A DNA stretch of 64,000 nt from Rhizobium sp. NLR16a (GCF_017948245.1 NZ_CP072866.1:434001-498000); one strand, 5' to 3'; positions 1-8,099 are shown, numbered from the stretch's first letter. The notes: a model not told the origin generated them from the letters alone. A program made the numbers and translations.

Positions 1-272
1 CCGACGGCCGCATCGGTTGCGCTGTGAAAGGCTCGGCCGACTAGCCCAAGGGTCTTGGCGCCCTTGCGCCCACCCGATTTTGCGGCGCCGGCAATGTCGT
101 CGCTATCCTCCACGAGCACGGCCGCTGCAGCGCCGGCCCCGGCGATCAGCGCCTTTCCCAAGATATCGCGGCCTGTCGAGCTCGCCAGTAATGTTTTCAC
201 TATAGAATTCTTCCGGATGCCTTTAGGTACCTTGTATCCTGCAATCCTCTTCGGAATCTTTGTCTTGGCCAT
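1..272 (-). CDS. small basic hypothetical protein, C-terminus cut by window edge
   Basis: The frame begins at an ATG (270-272) and runs off the left edge without a stop. It starts MAKTKIPKRIAGYKVPKGIR, so the N-terminus is rich in Lys and Arg. An alanine-rich helix (ALIAGAGAAAAVLVE) and a Gly/Lys-rich stretch follow. A ribosome-binding site GGGAGC lies about eight bases upstream. A perfect GGAAC-N16-CGTT promoter sits just upstream at 299-323, so the gene is probably stress induced. I do not recognise a named family. Short basic proteins of this build occur in rhizobia, but no function can be given from the sequence. Confidence 0.75.
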   Translation of the reverse strand, partial: MAKTKIPKRIAGYKVPKGIRKNSIVKTLLASSTGRDILGKALIAGAGAAAAVLVEDSDDIAGAAKSGGRKGAKTLGLVGRAFHSATDAAV

Positions 273-298
273 AGTACAGCTCCCTTTTGAACGTTGGA

Positions 299-323
299 AA
301 CGCGGTAAAGCGCACCCTGTTCC
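299..323 (-). promoter_or_regulatory. EcfG/RpoE2-type general stress promoter
   Basis: On the minus strand GGAAC (319-323) and CGTT (299-302) are separated by exactly 16 bases. This is the consensus bound by the alphaproteobacterial general-stress sigma factor EcfG/RpoE2. A start site near 293 would leave a leader of about 20 bases before the ATG at 272, which includes its Shine-Dalgarno sequence. Confidence 0.65.
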
Positions 324-407
324 CAGATTAGGTGGCACAGTTCGCGATGGCGGGATCTCCGGCAGTGCGGGAGCTCCGGTCTCGTCGCAGCAAAGGGAGA
401 ATAGACG

Positions 408-656
408 TTAGTGGATCGACTGCGAGGTCGGAGCGTTGATCTTGAGCAGATCCGGGGCGGGAAACATCTCGATCAATCCTGCTGCGAGGTCGTCGACATC
501 CGTCTTGCCGTCATTGAAGAGCTGAATGGCGGCGCTGCACAGGATCTGGCTGTCGTGTTCGCTCACCGAGACGCCGAAATGGCGATACCAGCTCATGACA
601 GCCTTCGAAAGACATCTGAAATCCTGCGGTAGTATCGGTCTGTAGAAAATCGCCAT
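408..656 (-). CDS. hypothetical protein, 82 aa
   Basis: This is an intact 82-residue frame starting MAIFYRPILPQDF. It has no signal peptide and no membrane segment. The composition is that of a small globular, mostly helical protein, with an acidic middle (GKTDVDDLAAGLIEMFPAPD). The antisense frame in the same place lacks protein-like composition. It lies between the partial basic protein and a decayed DUF982 gene, all on the minus strand, among other small rhizobial proteins. The pattern is like the short conserved hypotheticals common on rhizobial plasmids, but I cannot name a family or function. Confidence 0.6.
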   Translation of the reverse strand: MAIFYRPILPQDFRCLSKAVMSWYRHFGVSVSEHDSQILCSAAIQLFNDGKTDVDDLAAGLIEMFPAPDLLKINAPTSQSIH

Positions 657-796
657 GAACGCCCACCACGATTGCCGCTTGTCGCCTTCACTTAATCAAG
701 ATAATGCCCGTCCTGTTTGATACCAAGCGGCTTGTTTCTTCGGTGCGTTAGCGCACGGACCAGCTATTTCGAGCGGCGTGCCGAGCCTCCTTTGCC

Positions 797-1057
797 TCAG
801 GCAAGGACACCCGCGGCAATGGCGGCCTGGATGAAACGTTGGCGCGCCAGTTCGGCGCTTCCGCGTCGGCGAAGCGCATCGACGCAGCGCCGCTTCGCTT
901 CGAAATAACCGCCGCCCCGAACGTTGGTCCAGCGATGATTCAGGATGTCGAGTGCCGCGTCCGGACCTTCTATGCGCTGCTGCTCGCTCTCGGCGGTGCG
1001 GATGAAAACTGGATATTACCAAACCAGGTGGAAATCGACCTCGATGACGTCAGCCAT
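797..1057 (-). pseudogene. DUF982-family protein interrupted by an in-frame stop
   Basis: The minus-strand frame starts MADVIEVDFHLVW and then meets TAA (about 1016-1018). It continues in the same frame as YPVFIRTAESEQQRIEGPDA, then HRWTNVRGGGYFEAKRRCVD, and ends RQRFIQAAIAAGVLA. The W-x-x-P-V opening, the central HRW and the closing AR-x-x-FI-x-AA-x-AG pattern are those of DUF982, a small family abundant in rhizobia. The stop replaces the residue just after the conserved W, so one base change from a CAA, GAA or AAA codon would explain it. No convincing start codon follows the stop. The gene is therefore probably dead, unless the stop is read through or is a sequence error. Confidence 0.7.
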
Positions 1058-1277
1058 GATATGATCCAGAATGGTCTTTCGGACGGTGGCCCCTGCCGCT
1101 GTCCTGGAACGTCCGGTAGTGGCCCGGGTGAACAAACGCATGGCGAGCCCTGGCCGGGAGCCTTGGTCGGATCGGTGCTTCATGGTCCATATGGCATCTC
1201 CTTTGCCGGTCGAACTACGCCATGGCACGGGTGTTCCTGTTCGAAAAAGGAACTCCTGCCTGCCGCCACCGAGTACT

Positions 1278-1302
1278 GGAACAATGTCTGCCTCGCCTTG
1301 TT
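1278..1302 (+). promoter_or_regulatory. possible EcfG/RpoE2-type promoter
   Basis: GGAAC (1278-1282) is followed after 17 bases by GTT (1300-1302), with T rather than C before it. This is a near match to the stress sigma consensus GGAAC-N16/17-CGTT. It lies about 40 bases upstream of the lipoprotein start at 1344. The match is weaker than the three perfect sites elsewhere in the window. Confidence 0.4.
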
Positions 1303-1343
1303 ATTTGTGCGACAGGCGAATGCCGAAGCAGCCGGAGGATACG

Positions 1344-1634
1344 ATGAGGCGGAGCATTGTGCTTGGGCTGGTTCTGGCCATCGCGCTGACGGGTTGCACC
1401 ACCAGCGCAGGCAGCTACACATCGGCGGGACTTGAGCCTATTCCGGGCAGCATCACCTATCAGGGGCAGCCGCGCACAAAGCTGACGAAATCGCCGGTCG
1501 GTTCATCGTTCCCGCACAGCTTCACGGATCAATGGGGGCGGCAAGTCGAGGAGATCTATATTATCCAGCCGGACCGCAGCTTACTGATTTCCCAGCGCCA
1601 CTACCGACCGGTTTTTTCGCTCGACGACGACTAG
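1344..1634 (+). CDS. small lipoprotein, 96 aa
   Basis: The ATG at 1344 has a GGAGG ribosome-binding site six bases upstream. The protein begins with a short positive N-region (MRRS), a hydrophobic core and the lipobox LTGC at residues 15-18. It should therefore be lipidated on Cys18 and anchored in the envelope. The mature part is small and polar, with DQWGRQVEEIYIIQPDRSLL resembling a short beta-rich domain. Longer forms of this frame begin upstream but would bury the signal sequence, so the ATG at 1344 is preferred. It is followed after 15 bases by a gene for a membrane-anchored protein and may be co-transcribed with it. The function is unknown. Confidence 0.8.
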   Translation: MRRSIVLGLVLAIALTGCTTSAGSYTSAGLEPIPGSITYQGQPRTKLTKSPVGSSFPHSFTDQWGRQVEEIYIIQPDRSLLISQRHYRPVFSLDDD

Positions 1635-1649
1635 GAAGGAGACCTGATC

Positions 1650-2057
1650 ATGCCGCGCCGTAAGAACAATGTTGGGACGACGCTCGACACCGAGGGAGCC
1701 AAGATCGGCGAGCCTGTTCCGAAAGCGATCATCGATATCAACACCGCCCCTGTCGGGGTCCCCCGCCAGGCCGAGCAAGATTTGCGCACTGAATTGGGCG
1801 CTCTGCGGCAACAGGTTGATAGGCTACAGCAACAGGTCATCAGTGCCGGGCGTTCTGCGAAGGGCGGCGCCCGAAACGCAGTCCGCGAGACCGAGGCTCT
1901 GGTGAAGCATTATCCGCTCTCAACGTTTGCCCTCATGGCTGCTGTCGCGGGTTTGTTGACGTTTGCCTCACGTCAGCTCTCCCCACCACGCCATCGTGAG
2001 TCCTCAGCCCTACGAGATCTCAGGGATTTCTACGACAGGATGCGCGAGCGGATCTGA
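1650..2057 (+). CDS. DUF883/ElaB-YqjD-like membrane-anchored protein
   Basis: This 135-residue protein follows the lipoprotein gene closely, with an AAGGAGA site before its ATG. The first 50 residues are polar. Residues about 50-70 (LRTELGALRQQVDRLQQQVI) form a coiled coil. A single hydrophobic segment near residues 93-110 (LSTFALMAAVAGLLTFA) is followed by a short basic tail ending in FYDRMRERI. A coiled coil plus one C-terminal membrane segment is the plan of DUF883/ElaB-YqjD-type inner-membrane proteins. Some of these bind ribosomes in stationary phase in E. coli. The family assignment here rests on architecture, not on a strong motif. Confidence 0.7.
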   Translation: MPRRKNNVGTTLDTEGAKIGEPVPKAIIDINTAPVGVPRQAEQDLRTELGALRQQVDRLQQQVISAGRSAKGGARNAVRETEALVKHYPLSTFALMAAVAGLLTFASRQLSPPRHRESSALRDLRDFYDRMRERI

Positions 2058-2123
2058 CAAGATTTTAGGATTGCCAGCATTCCGATTCTGCCCGACTCTC
2101 TGTCAGGCAAGGAGGGAAAATGC

Positions 2124-2372
2124 ATGCTCGACGTCCTTATACGAAGCGCTCTCGATATTGTCCGGCGCGCGGAGCGCTTGATCGAAGCGGCGAGACGGCT
2201 GCTTGACAGGCATGATCTTGCTGAGGGCGAGCGATATGAACTCGATTATGAGATCGAGCGGCTGAGGGACGCGGTTCTTGCGGTGGAGGAGGCCGTCCGG
2301 TCGCTCGCGCGCAGGAGCGAACGCTGGCCGCAGGCCGCTCGTGTCCATGCGCTGCAGACGACATTGCACTGA
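2124..2372 (+). CDS. small helical hypothetical protein, 82 aa
   Basis: The ATG at 2124 is preceded by GGAGGG. The protein is almost entirely charged amphipathic helix, with RRAERLIEAARRLLDRHDL and a second stretch through EIERLRDAVLAVEEAVRSLA, consistent with a coiled-coil dimer. There is no signal peptide or membrane segment. It follows the DUF883-like gene by 66 bases on the same strand and may share its transcript. I do not recognise a family. Confidence 0.55.
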   Translation: MLDVLIRSALDIVRRAERLIEAARRLLDRHDLAEGERYELDYEIERLRDAVLAVEEAVRSLARRSERWPQAARVHALQTTLH

Positions 2373-2581
2373 TTGCGTGACTTCACAGGCTCCCTGTCGT
2401 TTTCCATAAATTACTGTTTTCCAAGGAATTTTCTAAGGCGTAACTGCATGTCACGCCGATGTCACGCGACCATGGAAGCAATATATGCTTGATTGGGCCG
2501 CTTAGCGCTTATGATTTCCGGCACCGGGTGCATGAAACGGGGGACGAGGAACAGGGGCGCTGTGATCGTTGGGGCATCGCG

Positions 2582-2812
2582 ATGACTTTGGAAACATCCG
2601 GGCAAATATCCGAGCCCGACGAATTCGTATTTCCGGTTCACACCCGGACGATCGCTCAGATACGCTATGATATTCGCAGTCATGTTATGACGGTCATCTA
2701 TCACGACGGCCGCTCGCGCACGACAACCGGCATACAGGGTCCGGCGATGCTAAAGATCCTCGCCCAGCGTCCGCTGGAGCGTTCCCCGTTTCTTTTGCGG
2801 ACGGTCATCTGA
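2582..2812 (+). CDS. small hypothetical protein, possibly KTSC-like
   Basis: The likely start is the ATG at 2582, giving 76 residues beginning MTLETSGQISEPDEF. A longer frame from 2459 adds an N-terminus with no protein-like character. The middle, TIAQIRYDIRSHVMTVIYHD followed by GRSRTTTGI, reads as a beta hairpin with the spacing of the small KTSC domain (residue pattern I-x-Y-D, then V-x-Y-x-x-G). That assignment is tentative. A poor GGGG purine stretch precedes the ATG. It sits among other small proteins and has no clear operon partner. Confidence 0.5.
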   Translation: MTLETSGQISEPDEFVFPVHTRTIAQIRYDIRSHVMTVIYHDGRSRTTTGIQGPAMLKILAQRPLERSPFLLRTVI

Positions 2813-2911
2813 TCGAGAAAGTCGAGCATCCACCGCTAAATCGTGCTGGTGGTGCATCCATTTCAGTGGAGCTGCGTTCATCCTGGGTAGTCAGACATGA
2901 AGGGAACGCCG

Positions 2912-3175
2912 ATGACCTTTCCACCGCCAAAAGCCGAGGCTCCCGCTCAGCGGTTCGAAGAAGCGAGCGCTGCTGCGCGCGACGCTTTGGAGGAGCTGAT
3001 TGCAGCCGCCAATCAAGCCGGATGGGCAACCGAAGAAATCTCGGTCGCATTCCTTGAGGCGGCGCGGTTTTTGACCGAGGCCAATAAAAAAGATCCCGAT
3101 CCTGCGGAAGATCCCGTGATTAGCGACGTGCCGGGCAAGCGGGAGCAGATCGGCCATGGTGAGCTTTTCGATTAG
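2912..3175 (+). CDS. small acidic hypothetical protein, 87 aa
   Basis: The ATG at 2912 has AAGGGA six bases upstream and is preferred to an in-frame ATG at 2897 that lacks a good site. The protein has a helical core (residues about 15-55, including EELIAAANQAGWATEEIS) and an acidic tail with DPDPAEDP. Short rhizobial proteins with a helical AAQRAGWGT-like core and a DPDPADDP tail are common, and this belongs to that type. The function is unknown. The gene converges on the LacI regulator at 3207, leaving about 30 bases between the stops. Confidence 0.6.
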   Translation: MTFPPPKAEAPAQRFEEASAAARDALEELIAAANQAGWATEEISVAFLEAARFLTEANKKDPDPAEDPVISDVPGKREQIGHGELFD

Positions 3176-3206
3176 GACGTCGCTCACATCCGGCTCAGGA
3201 CGCATC

Positions 3207-4277
3207 TCACCGGCCAATCCTTGCGACCGAGCTGCGTATGACGAGGCTCGTGCTGACCCGCAGCCGTTCAACGGCTAGGGGGATCTGTTCGATGCGGGCG
3301 ACGAGCCGCTCGCCGGCGAGTTTGCCCATCTCGTATACGCGCTGGTCAACGACTGTGATCGGGGGAACGGTAACGCTTGTCCAATCGGCATCCAGGAAGG
3401 AAATCATCGAGATGTCGTCGGGAATTGAGAGGCCGAGTGATTGCAGCGACTTGAAGACGCGCAGCCCCACCAGGCTGTCTGATGCGAGGATTGCCGTTGG
3501 CGGTGATGAATCCGAGAGCAGGCGTCTGATCACGGCGTCCGTCTGCGGTTGGTCCGTCGCGCCGAGCCGCACATAGTGAAGGGGGTTGGGCAAGCCTGCC
3601 TCTGTCAGGACGCTCACGAAGCCCTCCACGCGTTCACGCACGGCAGAATTCGATATGCGGGCGACATCGGTGGGTCCGCCGTCCTCGGCGTCCATGGCCG
3701 AAACGTAAGCGAGATGTCGATGTCCTGCCTCGACCATAAACCGGGCGGCGGCGATGGCAGCCTCGCGATCATCGCCGGTCACGGCGTCGACATCGAGTTC
3801 CGGGATGCTCCGGTCGAAGAGGACCAGCGGCATACCGGCGCGGCCGACGTGCCGGAGATGGTCGACGCTGTCGCAGCGAGCGGGCGTCACGATCAAGCCA
3901 TCAACACGCTTGCCGATCAGGAGGTCGACGGCTGATTTCTCCGCTTCGAGCTTCTCGCCCGAATTGGAAATGATCACGTTGAAGCCGGCGAGCCGAGCCG
4001 CATCGCTGATGCCGCGTACCGCCAGACTGAAGAAGGCGTTTTCGATATCGCCGACGACGATCCCGATGATGCCGGACCGGCCGGTGCTCATGCTGCGCGC
4101 AAGTTCGTTCGGCCGGTATTCGAGTGCGGCCGCCGCCGCCAGGACCTGATCCTTTATCTTACCGCTAACGACACCGTAGCCGCCGAGCACGCGGGCGGCC
4201 GTCGCTTTCGACACCCGTGCCGCCTTCGCGACGTCGGCGACAGTAACTGAACGTTTCGGACCAGCGGAATTTTCCAT
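3207..4277 (-). CDS. LacI-family transcriptional regulator
   Basis: This is a 356-residue LacI/GalR-type repressor of normal length. The N-terminal helix-turn-helix reads VTVADVAKAARVSKATAARV at residues 11-30, followed by the hinge helix (YRPNELARSM). The periplasmic-binding-protein-like effector domain starts near residue 68 with IIGIVVGDIENAFFS and contains TAILASDSLVGLRV near its end. It is divergent from the amino-acid-type importer at 4456, with two operator-like palindromes in the gap. It most likely represses that operon and responds to its substrate or a breakdown product. A LacI regulator beside a polar-amino-acid-type importer is unusual, since the family normally senses sugars. 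Confidence 0.9.
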   Translation of the reverse strand: MENSAGPKRSVTVADVAKAARVSKATAARVLGGYGVVSGKIKDQVLAAAAALEYRPNELARSMSTGRSGIIGIVVGDIENAFFSLAVRGISDAARLAGFNVIISNSGEKLEAEKSAVDLLIGKRVDGLIVTPARCDSVDHLRHVGRAGMPLVLFDRSIPELDVDAVTGDDREAAIAAARFMVEAGHRHLAYVSAMDAEDGGPTDVARISNSAVRERVEGFVSVLTEAGLPNPLHYVRLGATDQPQTDAVIRRLLSDSSPPTAILASDSLVGLRVFKSLQSLGLSIPDDISMISFLDADWTSVTVPPITVVDQRVYEMGKLAGERLVARIEQIPLAVERLRVSTSLVIRSSVARIGR

Positions 4278-4336
4278 GCCGCAGCACTACAAGAGTTATT
4301 GACGGGCGGTCAATTGACAGTTATCAAAATGGCTGT

Positions 4337-4369
4337 GAGACCGGTCTCTTTTAGATAGAGACCGGTTTC
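4337..4369. promoter_or_regulatory. two tandem LacI-type operators
   Basis: GAGACCGGTCTC (4337-4348) is a perfect 12-base palindrome with the central CG typical of LacI-family operators. GAGACCGGTTTC (4358-4369) is a second copy differing by one base. Their centres are 21 bases apart, two helical turns, so two dimers would bind the same face. They lie between the divergent regulator and binding-protein genes. Confidence 0.65.
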
Positions 4370-4455
4370 CTTGCAGAAAGTGTTGCCGCAAAACGGCGGC
4401 AACGGATAAACAGCTAATGCCGACAAGAGCATTCCTTCCGGAGCGGAGAACGAAC

Positions 4456-5283
4456 ATGAAACTTTTTGAATCACTTCCGGCAGTCATTGCGCCTCTGCAA
4501 GCCGGCCTCACGGCTTGCTTTCTGGCGATGGGAGTGGGTTTCGCAGCAGCGGCCGACAATCCCTACAATCTGATCGAGCCTGGCGTTATCAGCGTTGGCA
4601 CGATGGGCGATGCCAAGCCCTATACATTTGCGACCGCGGACGGCCAGTTCACCGGTTTCGACATCGAACTGTTTCTCAACGTCGTGTCTAGGCTCGGCTT
4701 TCAGAAAGACAAGGTGACATTCACCGGCCAGGAATTTTCCGCCCTCCTGCCATCGGTGGCGAACGAGCGGTTCGACGTTGCCGTCGCCGCGATCGGAACC
4801 ACCGAAGCCCGCAAGAAGACCGTCGACTTCTCCGACGGCTATCTCGCCGGTTATCTCTCTGTGCTGACGTCGGACGGTGCCATCAAGGACGCGGCCGGGC
4901 TGAAGGGCAAGCGGCTTGGTGTCGTGCAGGGAACCTTGCAGGAAGTCTACGCCGCCAAGAATTTCGGTGAGACCGATCTCGTTAAATTTCCTGACAACAA
5001 TTCCGCCGTCGCCGCGCTCAACAACGGCACGATCGATGCGCATTTCCTCGACTACGAGGCGGCCAAACAATATGGCGAACGCTATCCTGCGCTGAAGGTC
5101 GCCGTCAACATTCCATCCTTCGATGCGCCGGCGGGCTTCGTGATCAGGAAGGGAAACGACGCCTTCCGCACGGCGCTGAACAGTGCCCTTCACGACGCGA
5201 TGCAGGACGGCACCTGGAAGACGCTCTATGAGAAGTGGTTCCCCGGCTCACCGATGCCGGACCAATATCTGCCGAAGAAATGA
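4456..5283 (+). CDS. ABC transporter substrate-binding protein, polar amino acid family
   Basis: This 275-residue periplasmic protein starts at ATG 4456 with GGAGAA upstream. It has a signal peptide ending near AAAADN (residue about 31). The family-3 solute-binding fold (PF00497) is seen in [20 protein letters not shown], then [15 protein letters not shown] and [20 protein letters not shown], and closes with [13 protein letters not shown]. These are the positions that in this family bind the alpha-amino and carboxyl groups of amino acids, opines or related compounds. It is the first gene of an operon with a fused permease-ATPase and an FAD oxidoreductase. The ligand cannot be read from sequence. 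The oxidoreductase suggests an amino acid or secondary amine. Confidence 0.88.
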   Translation: MKLFESLPAVIAPLQAGLTACFLAMGVGFAAAADNPYNLIEPGVISVGTMGDAKPYTFATADGQFTGFDIELFLNVVSRLGFQKDKVTFTGQEFSALLPSVANERFDVAVAAIGTTEARKKTVDFSDGYLAGYLSVLTSDGAIKDAAGLKGKRLGVVQGTLQEVYAAKNFGETDLVKFPDNNSAVAALNNGTIDAHFLDYEAAKQYGERYPALKVAVNIPSFDAPAGFVIRKGNDAFRTALNSALHDAMQDGTWKTLYEKWFPGSPMPDQYLPKK

Positions 5284-5289
5284 GGCGCC

Positions 5290-5315
5290 AGGCCGTCCGC
5301 CGAGGCGGACGGCCT
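5290..5315 (+). other. intergenic hairpin after binding-protein gene
   Basis: Two perfect 12-base arms, AGGCCGTCCGCC (5290-5301) and its complement (5304-5315), lie seven bases after the binding-protein stop and 44 bases before the permease gene. No T-run follows, so it is more likely an mRNA-stabilising or attenuating stem than a simple terminator. Confidence 0.65.
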
Positions 5316-5359
5316 AGTCTCGGCGGCTGCATGCCCGACAAGGCCTCACGGGGATCACG

Positions 5360-6898
5360 ATGAACTGGATAGACAATCTGCGCCGCAGCTTCCTCGATTG
5401 GAGCGCGATGGCGGACGTGCTGCCGAGCATGATCAGTGTCGGCCTGAAAAATACTCTGATCCTTGCCGCGGCATCGACCGTGCTCGGCGTCGTCATCGGC
5501 ATGGTTCTTGCCGTGATGGGCATCTCTCAGTCTCGCTGGCTGCGGCTGCCGGCGCGCATCTATACCGATATCTTTCGCGGGCTGCCGGCCATCGTTACGA
5601 TCCTGATCATCGGCCAGGGCTTTGCCCGGATCGGACGGGATATCTTCGGCCCGTCGCCATTCCCGCTCGGAATACTGGCGCTCAGCCTGATTGCCGGCGC
5701 CTACATCGGCGAAATTTTTCGATCGGGCATCCAAAGCGTCGAGCGCGGCCAGATGGAAGCCTGCCGGGCGCTCAGCATGAGCTATGGGCAAGGCATGCGC
5801 CTGATCGTCATTCCGCAGGGTGTGCGGCGCGTGCTGCCGGCGCTGGTCAATCAGTTCATCGGCAACGTCAAGGATTCGAGCCTTGTTTATTTCCTCGGAT
5901 TGCTCGCCTCAGAGCGGGAGATTTTCCGCGTCGGGCAAGACCACGCGGTCGTAACCGGCAACCTGTCGCCACTGCTCCTGGCAGGTGTTTTCTACCTCGT
6001 GATCACCGTGCCGCTGACCCACTTCGTCAATTACATCGATGCGAGGCTGCGATTGGGAAAACAGGGGCGGGGTCCCGGTCCCGGGAGTGGATTGGTCGAG
6101 GTGACCGAGCTTGCGGCGGCGGTGGGCCCCCACTCCATCACCGGCGTCGCGAGCTGCGATAATCAGCATTTCAAGGGCGGGACGATTGAAATCCGAGATG
6201 TGAGTATGGCTTACGGAGAGCTCGAGGTACTCAAGGGTGTCGATCTCGATATCGCCGCCGGAACCGTCACTTGCATCATCGGCCCTTCCGGCTCGGGAAA
6301 ATCGACGCTGCTGCGTTGCATGAACAGGCTCGTCGAACCGAAGGGTGGCGACATACGGCTCGACGGCGAAAGCATCCTGGCCATGAAGCCGGAAAAGCTC
6401 CGTCGTCGGGTCGGCATGGTGTTCCAGCACTTCAACCTCTTTCCCGACCACACCGCTTTCGAAAACGTCATGCTTGCACTGACGAAGATCAAGAAGATGC
6501 CGAGGCAGGAGGCGCGGCGCGTCGCCGAGGCGCGCCTGGCCGATGTCGGTCTTGCCGCGCGCCGGGATCACCGGCCGGCAGGCCTCTCCGGCGGGCAGCA
6601 GCAGCGCGTCGCGATCGCGCGGGCATTGGCCATGGATCCGGAGATCATCCTGTTTGACGAGGTGACGAGCGCGCTTGACCCTGAATTGGTGAAGGGCGTG
6701 CTCGACCTGATGGCGAGGCTCGGTCGTCAGGGCATGACGATGGCCGTCGTGACGCATGAGATGGGGTTTGCCCGCCGCGTCGCCGACCAGGTGGTCTTCA
6801 TGGATGAGGGCCGTATCGTCGAAGCCGGCTCGCCGCAGCAGATCTTTGACAATCCGCGAAGCGAACGGCTGAAGCGCTTCCTTGCGGAAGTTCTGTGA
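5360..6898 (+). CDS. fused ABC permease/ATPase, polar amino acid family
   Basis: This 512-residue protein joins two subunits that are usually separate. Residues 1 to about 245 are a HisM/GlnP-type permease with several membrane helices and the EAA-like loop (EACRALSMSYGQGMRLIVIP). After a linker of about 25 residues, residues about 273-512 form a GlnQ-type ATPase. It has Walker A GPSGSGKSTLLR, Q-loop VFQHFNLFP, signature LSGGQQQRVAIARAL and Walker B IILFDEVTSALD. All catalytic motifs are present. Such fusions are known in rhizobial amino-acid importers. With the binding protein at 4456 this would form a complete importer, presumably acting as a homodimer because only one permease is encoded. 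Confidence 0.9.
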   Translation: MNWIDNLRRSFLDWSAMADVLPSMISVGLKNTLILAAASTVLGVVIGMVLAVMGISQSRWLRLPARIYTDIFRGLPAIVTILIIGQGFARIGRDIFGPSPFPLGILALSLIAGAYIGEIFRSGIQSVERGQMEACRALSMSYGQGMRLIVIPQGVRRVLPALVNQFIGNVKDSSLVYFLGLLASEREIFRVGQDHAVVTGNLSPLLLAGVFYLVITVPLTHFVNYIDARLRLGKQGRGPGPGSGLVEVTELAAAVGPHSITGVASCDNQHFKGGTIEIRDVSMAYGELEVLKGVDLDIAAGTVTCIIGPSGSGKSTLLRCMNRLVEPKGGDIRLDGESILAMKPEKLRRRVGMVFQHFNLFPDHTAFENVMLALTKIKKMPRQEARRVAEARLADVGLAARRDHRPAGLSGGQQQRVAIARALAMDPEIILFDEVTSALDPELVKGVLDLMARLGRQGMTMAVVTHEMGFARRVADQVVFMDEGRIVEAGSPQQIFDNPRSERLKRFLAEVL

Positions 6899-6962
6899 GG
6901 CGCCAGCCGTAAGGCGTGCAAATTCGGTTCGATCAAGCAAGAGCAGGAACAGGGTACCCGAC

Positions 6963-8099
6963 ATGAATGCTTCCACCAAACCTTCGAAGGTCGTTGTCAT
7001 CGGCGGCGGGATTTTCGGCGTCTCGACCGCGCTCCATCTGGCCCGGCTCGGGGTTGATACCATGCTCATCAATGACGGCCCCCTTGCCAACGGGGCTTCC
7101 GGCCGGTCGCTCGCCTGGCTGAACTCGGCGCGAAAGCGCTCCGATGCCTATCACCGGCTGCGTCTGGCAGGCATTGACCGCTATCGTACGCTGGCTGCTC
7201 GATATCCCGATGCGCCGTGGTTGCGCTTCGACGGCGGCCTGACCTGGGACGCGGACGACGCGAGCAACGAGATCGCCGAAGTCTTCGACTATGAACGTGA
7301 CCTCGGCTATCACGCACAATGGCTCACCCCGGAGAAGATCGCTGCGGTAACGCCCGGCGTCGACCCAAGCGCTGTGACGCCGCAAGGCGCTATCTTCAAT
7401 CCGGGGGAGGGGTGGGTCGATCTTCCATCCCTGATTGGTAGGCTTTCGGAAGAATTCCAGGCGCTGGGCGGCGAGATCATCACGGATGCCGGACGCGCGG
7501 CGGTCGATGTCAGCAACGGGCGTGCCAGCTGCGTGGTCACACCGGACGGCACGCGCCACGACGCCGACGCCGTGCTGCTCGCTGCAGGCAGCGAGGTTCC
7601 CGCAATCGTTGCGGAGGCCGGCCAACAGATCGAGGATGCAACGCCTGTCGCCCTTCTCGTCAGGACAAAGCCGATCCGCCACCCGCTGAAGGCCGTGCTC
7701 AACACGCCGCGTGTTGCCATTCGACCGATGTCCAATGGGGGCTTCGCACTCGATTCCGCCTGGTCGGAGGAAGAGGTAGGCGTCAACCCCGACGGCAGCT
7801 ACAATGTCAGGCAATCGACGCTGCAGGGACTGCTGCGGGAAGCGTCGAAAGTCCTCGAAGGCAATCCGGTCCTTGAGATCGAAGATTATGGGGTCGGTCC
7901 GAAACCTATTCCTGGCGATGGCGAGCCTGTTTTCGGCGAGCTGTCCTCGATCCCGGGTTACTTCGTCGCCTTTAGTCATAGCGGCGCCACCCTTGGCCTG
8001 ATTGCCGGCGAGCTGTTGGCGGATGAGATCGCCACGGGCCGCCGCCATCCGCTGCTGGCGGCGTTTCGCCCTGAGCGCTTCAGCGCATCGTGCCGGTGA
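6963..8099 (+). CDS. FAD-dependent oxidoreductase (DAO/DadA-like)
   Basis: The ATG at 6963 gives 378 residues. Upstream in-frame codons to 6882 overlap the transporter gene and lack a ribosome-binding site. The N-terminus carries the dinucleotide-binding motif VVVIGGGIFGVSTALHLARLG (GxGxxG), followed by GASGRSLAWLN, where family members contact FAD. The C-terminus has GDGEPVFGELSSIPGYFVAF and HSGATLGLIAGELLADEI, typical of the D-amino-acid oxidase/glycine oxidase fold (PF01266). It probably oxidises the imported amino acid or secondary amine to an imino or keto product in the cytoplasm. The substrate is unknown. It is the last gene of the LacI-controlled operon. Confidence 0.87.
   Translation: MNASTKPSKVVVIGGGIFGVSTALHLARLGVDTMLINDGPLANGASGRSLAWLNSARKRSDAYHRLRLAGIDRYRTLAARYPDAPWLRFDGGLTWDADDASNEIAEVFDYERDLGYHAQWLTPEKIAAVTPGVDPSAVTPQGAIFNPGEGWVDLPSLIGRLSEEFQALGGEIITDAGRAAVDVSNGRASCVVTPDGTRHDADAVLLAAGSEVPAIVAEAGQQIEDATPVALLVRTKPIRHPLKAVLNTPRVAIRPMSNGGFALDSAWSEEEVGVNPDGSYNVRQSTLQGLLREASKVLEGNPVLEIEDYGVGPKPIPGDGEPVFGELSSIPGYFVAFSHSGATLGLIAGELLADEIATGRRHPLLAAFRPERFSASCR

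Noticed and set aside
839..1435. Plus-strand open frame of nearly 200 codons
   Set aside because: It lies opposite the DUF982 remnant and overlaps the lipoprotein start. The composition is not protein-like.
2543..2566. GGAAC followed by CGTT before the KTSC-like gene as a stress promoter
   Set aside because: The spacing is 14 bases, too short for the EcfG consensus of 16-17.
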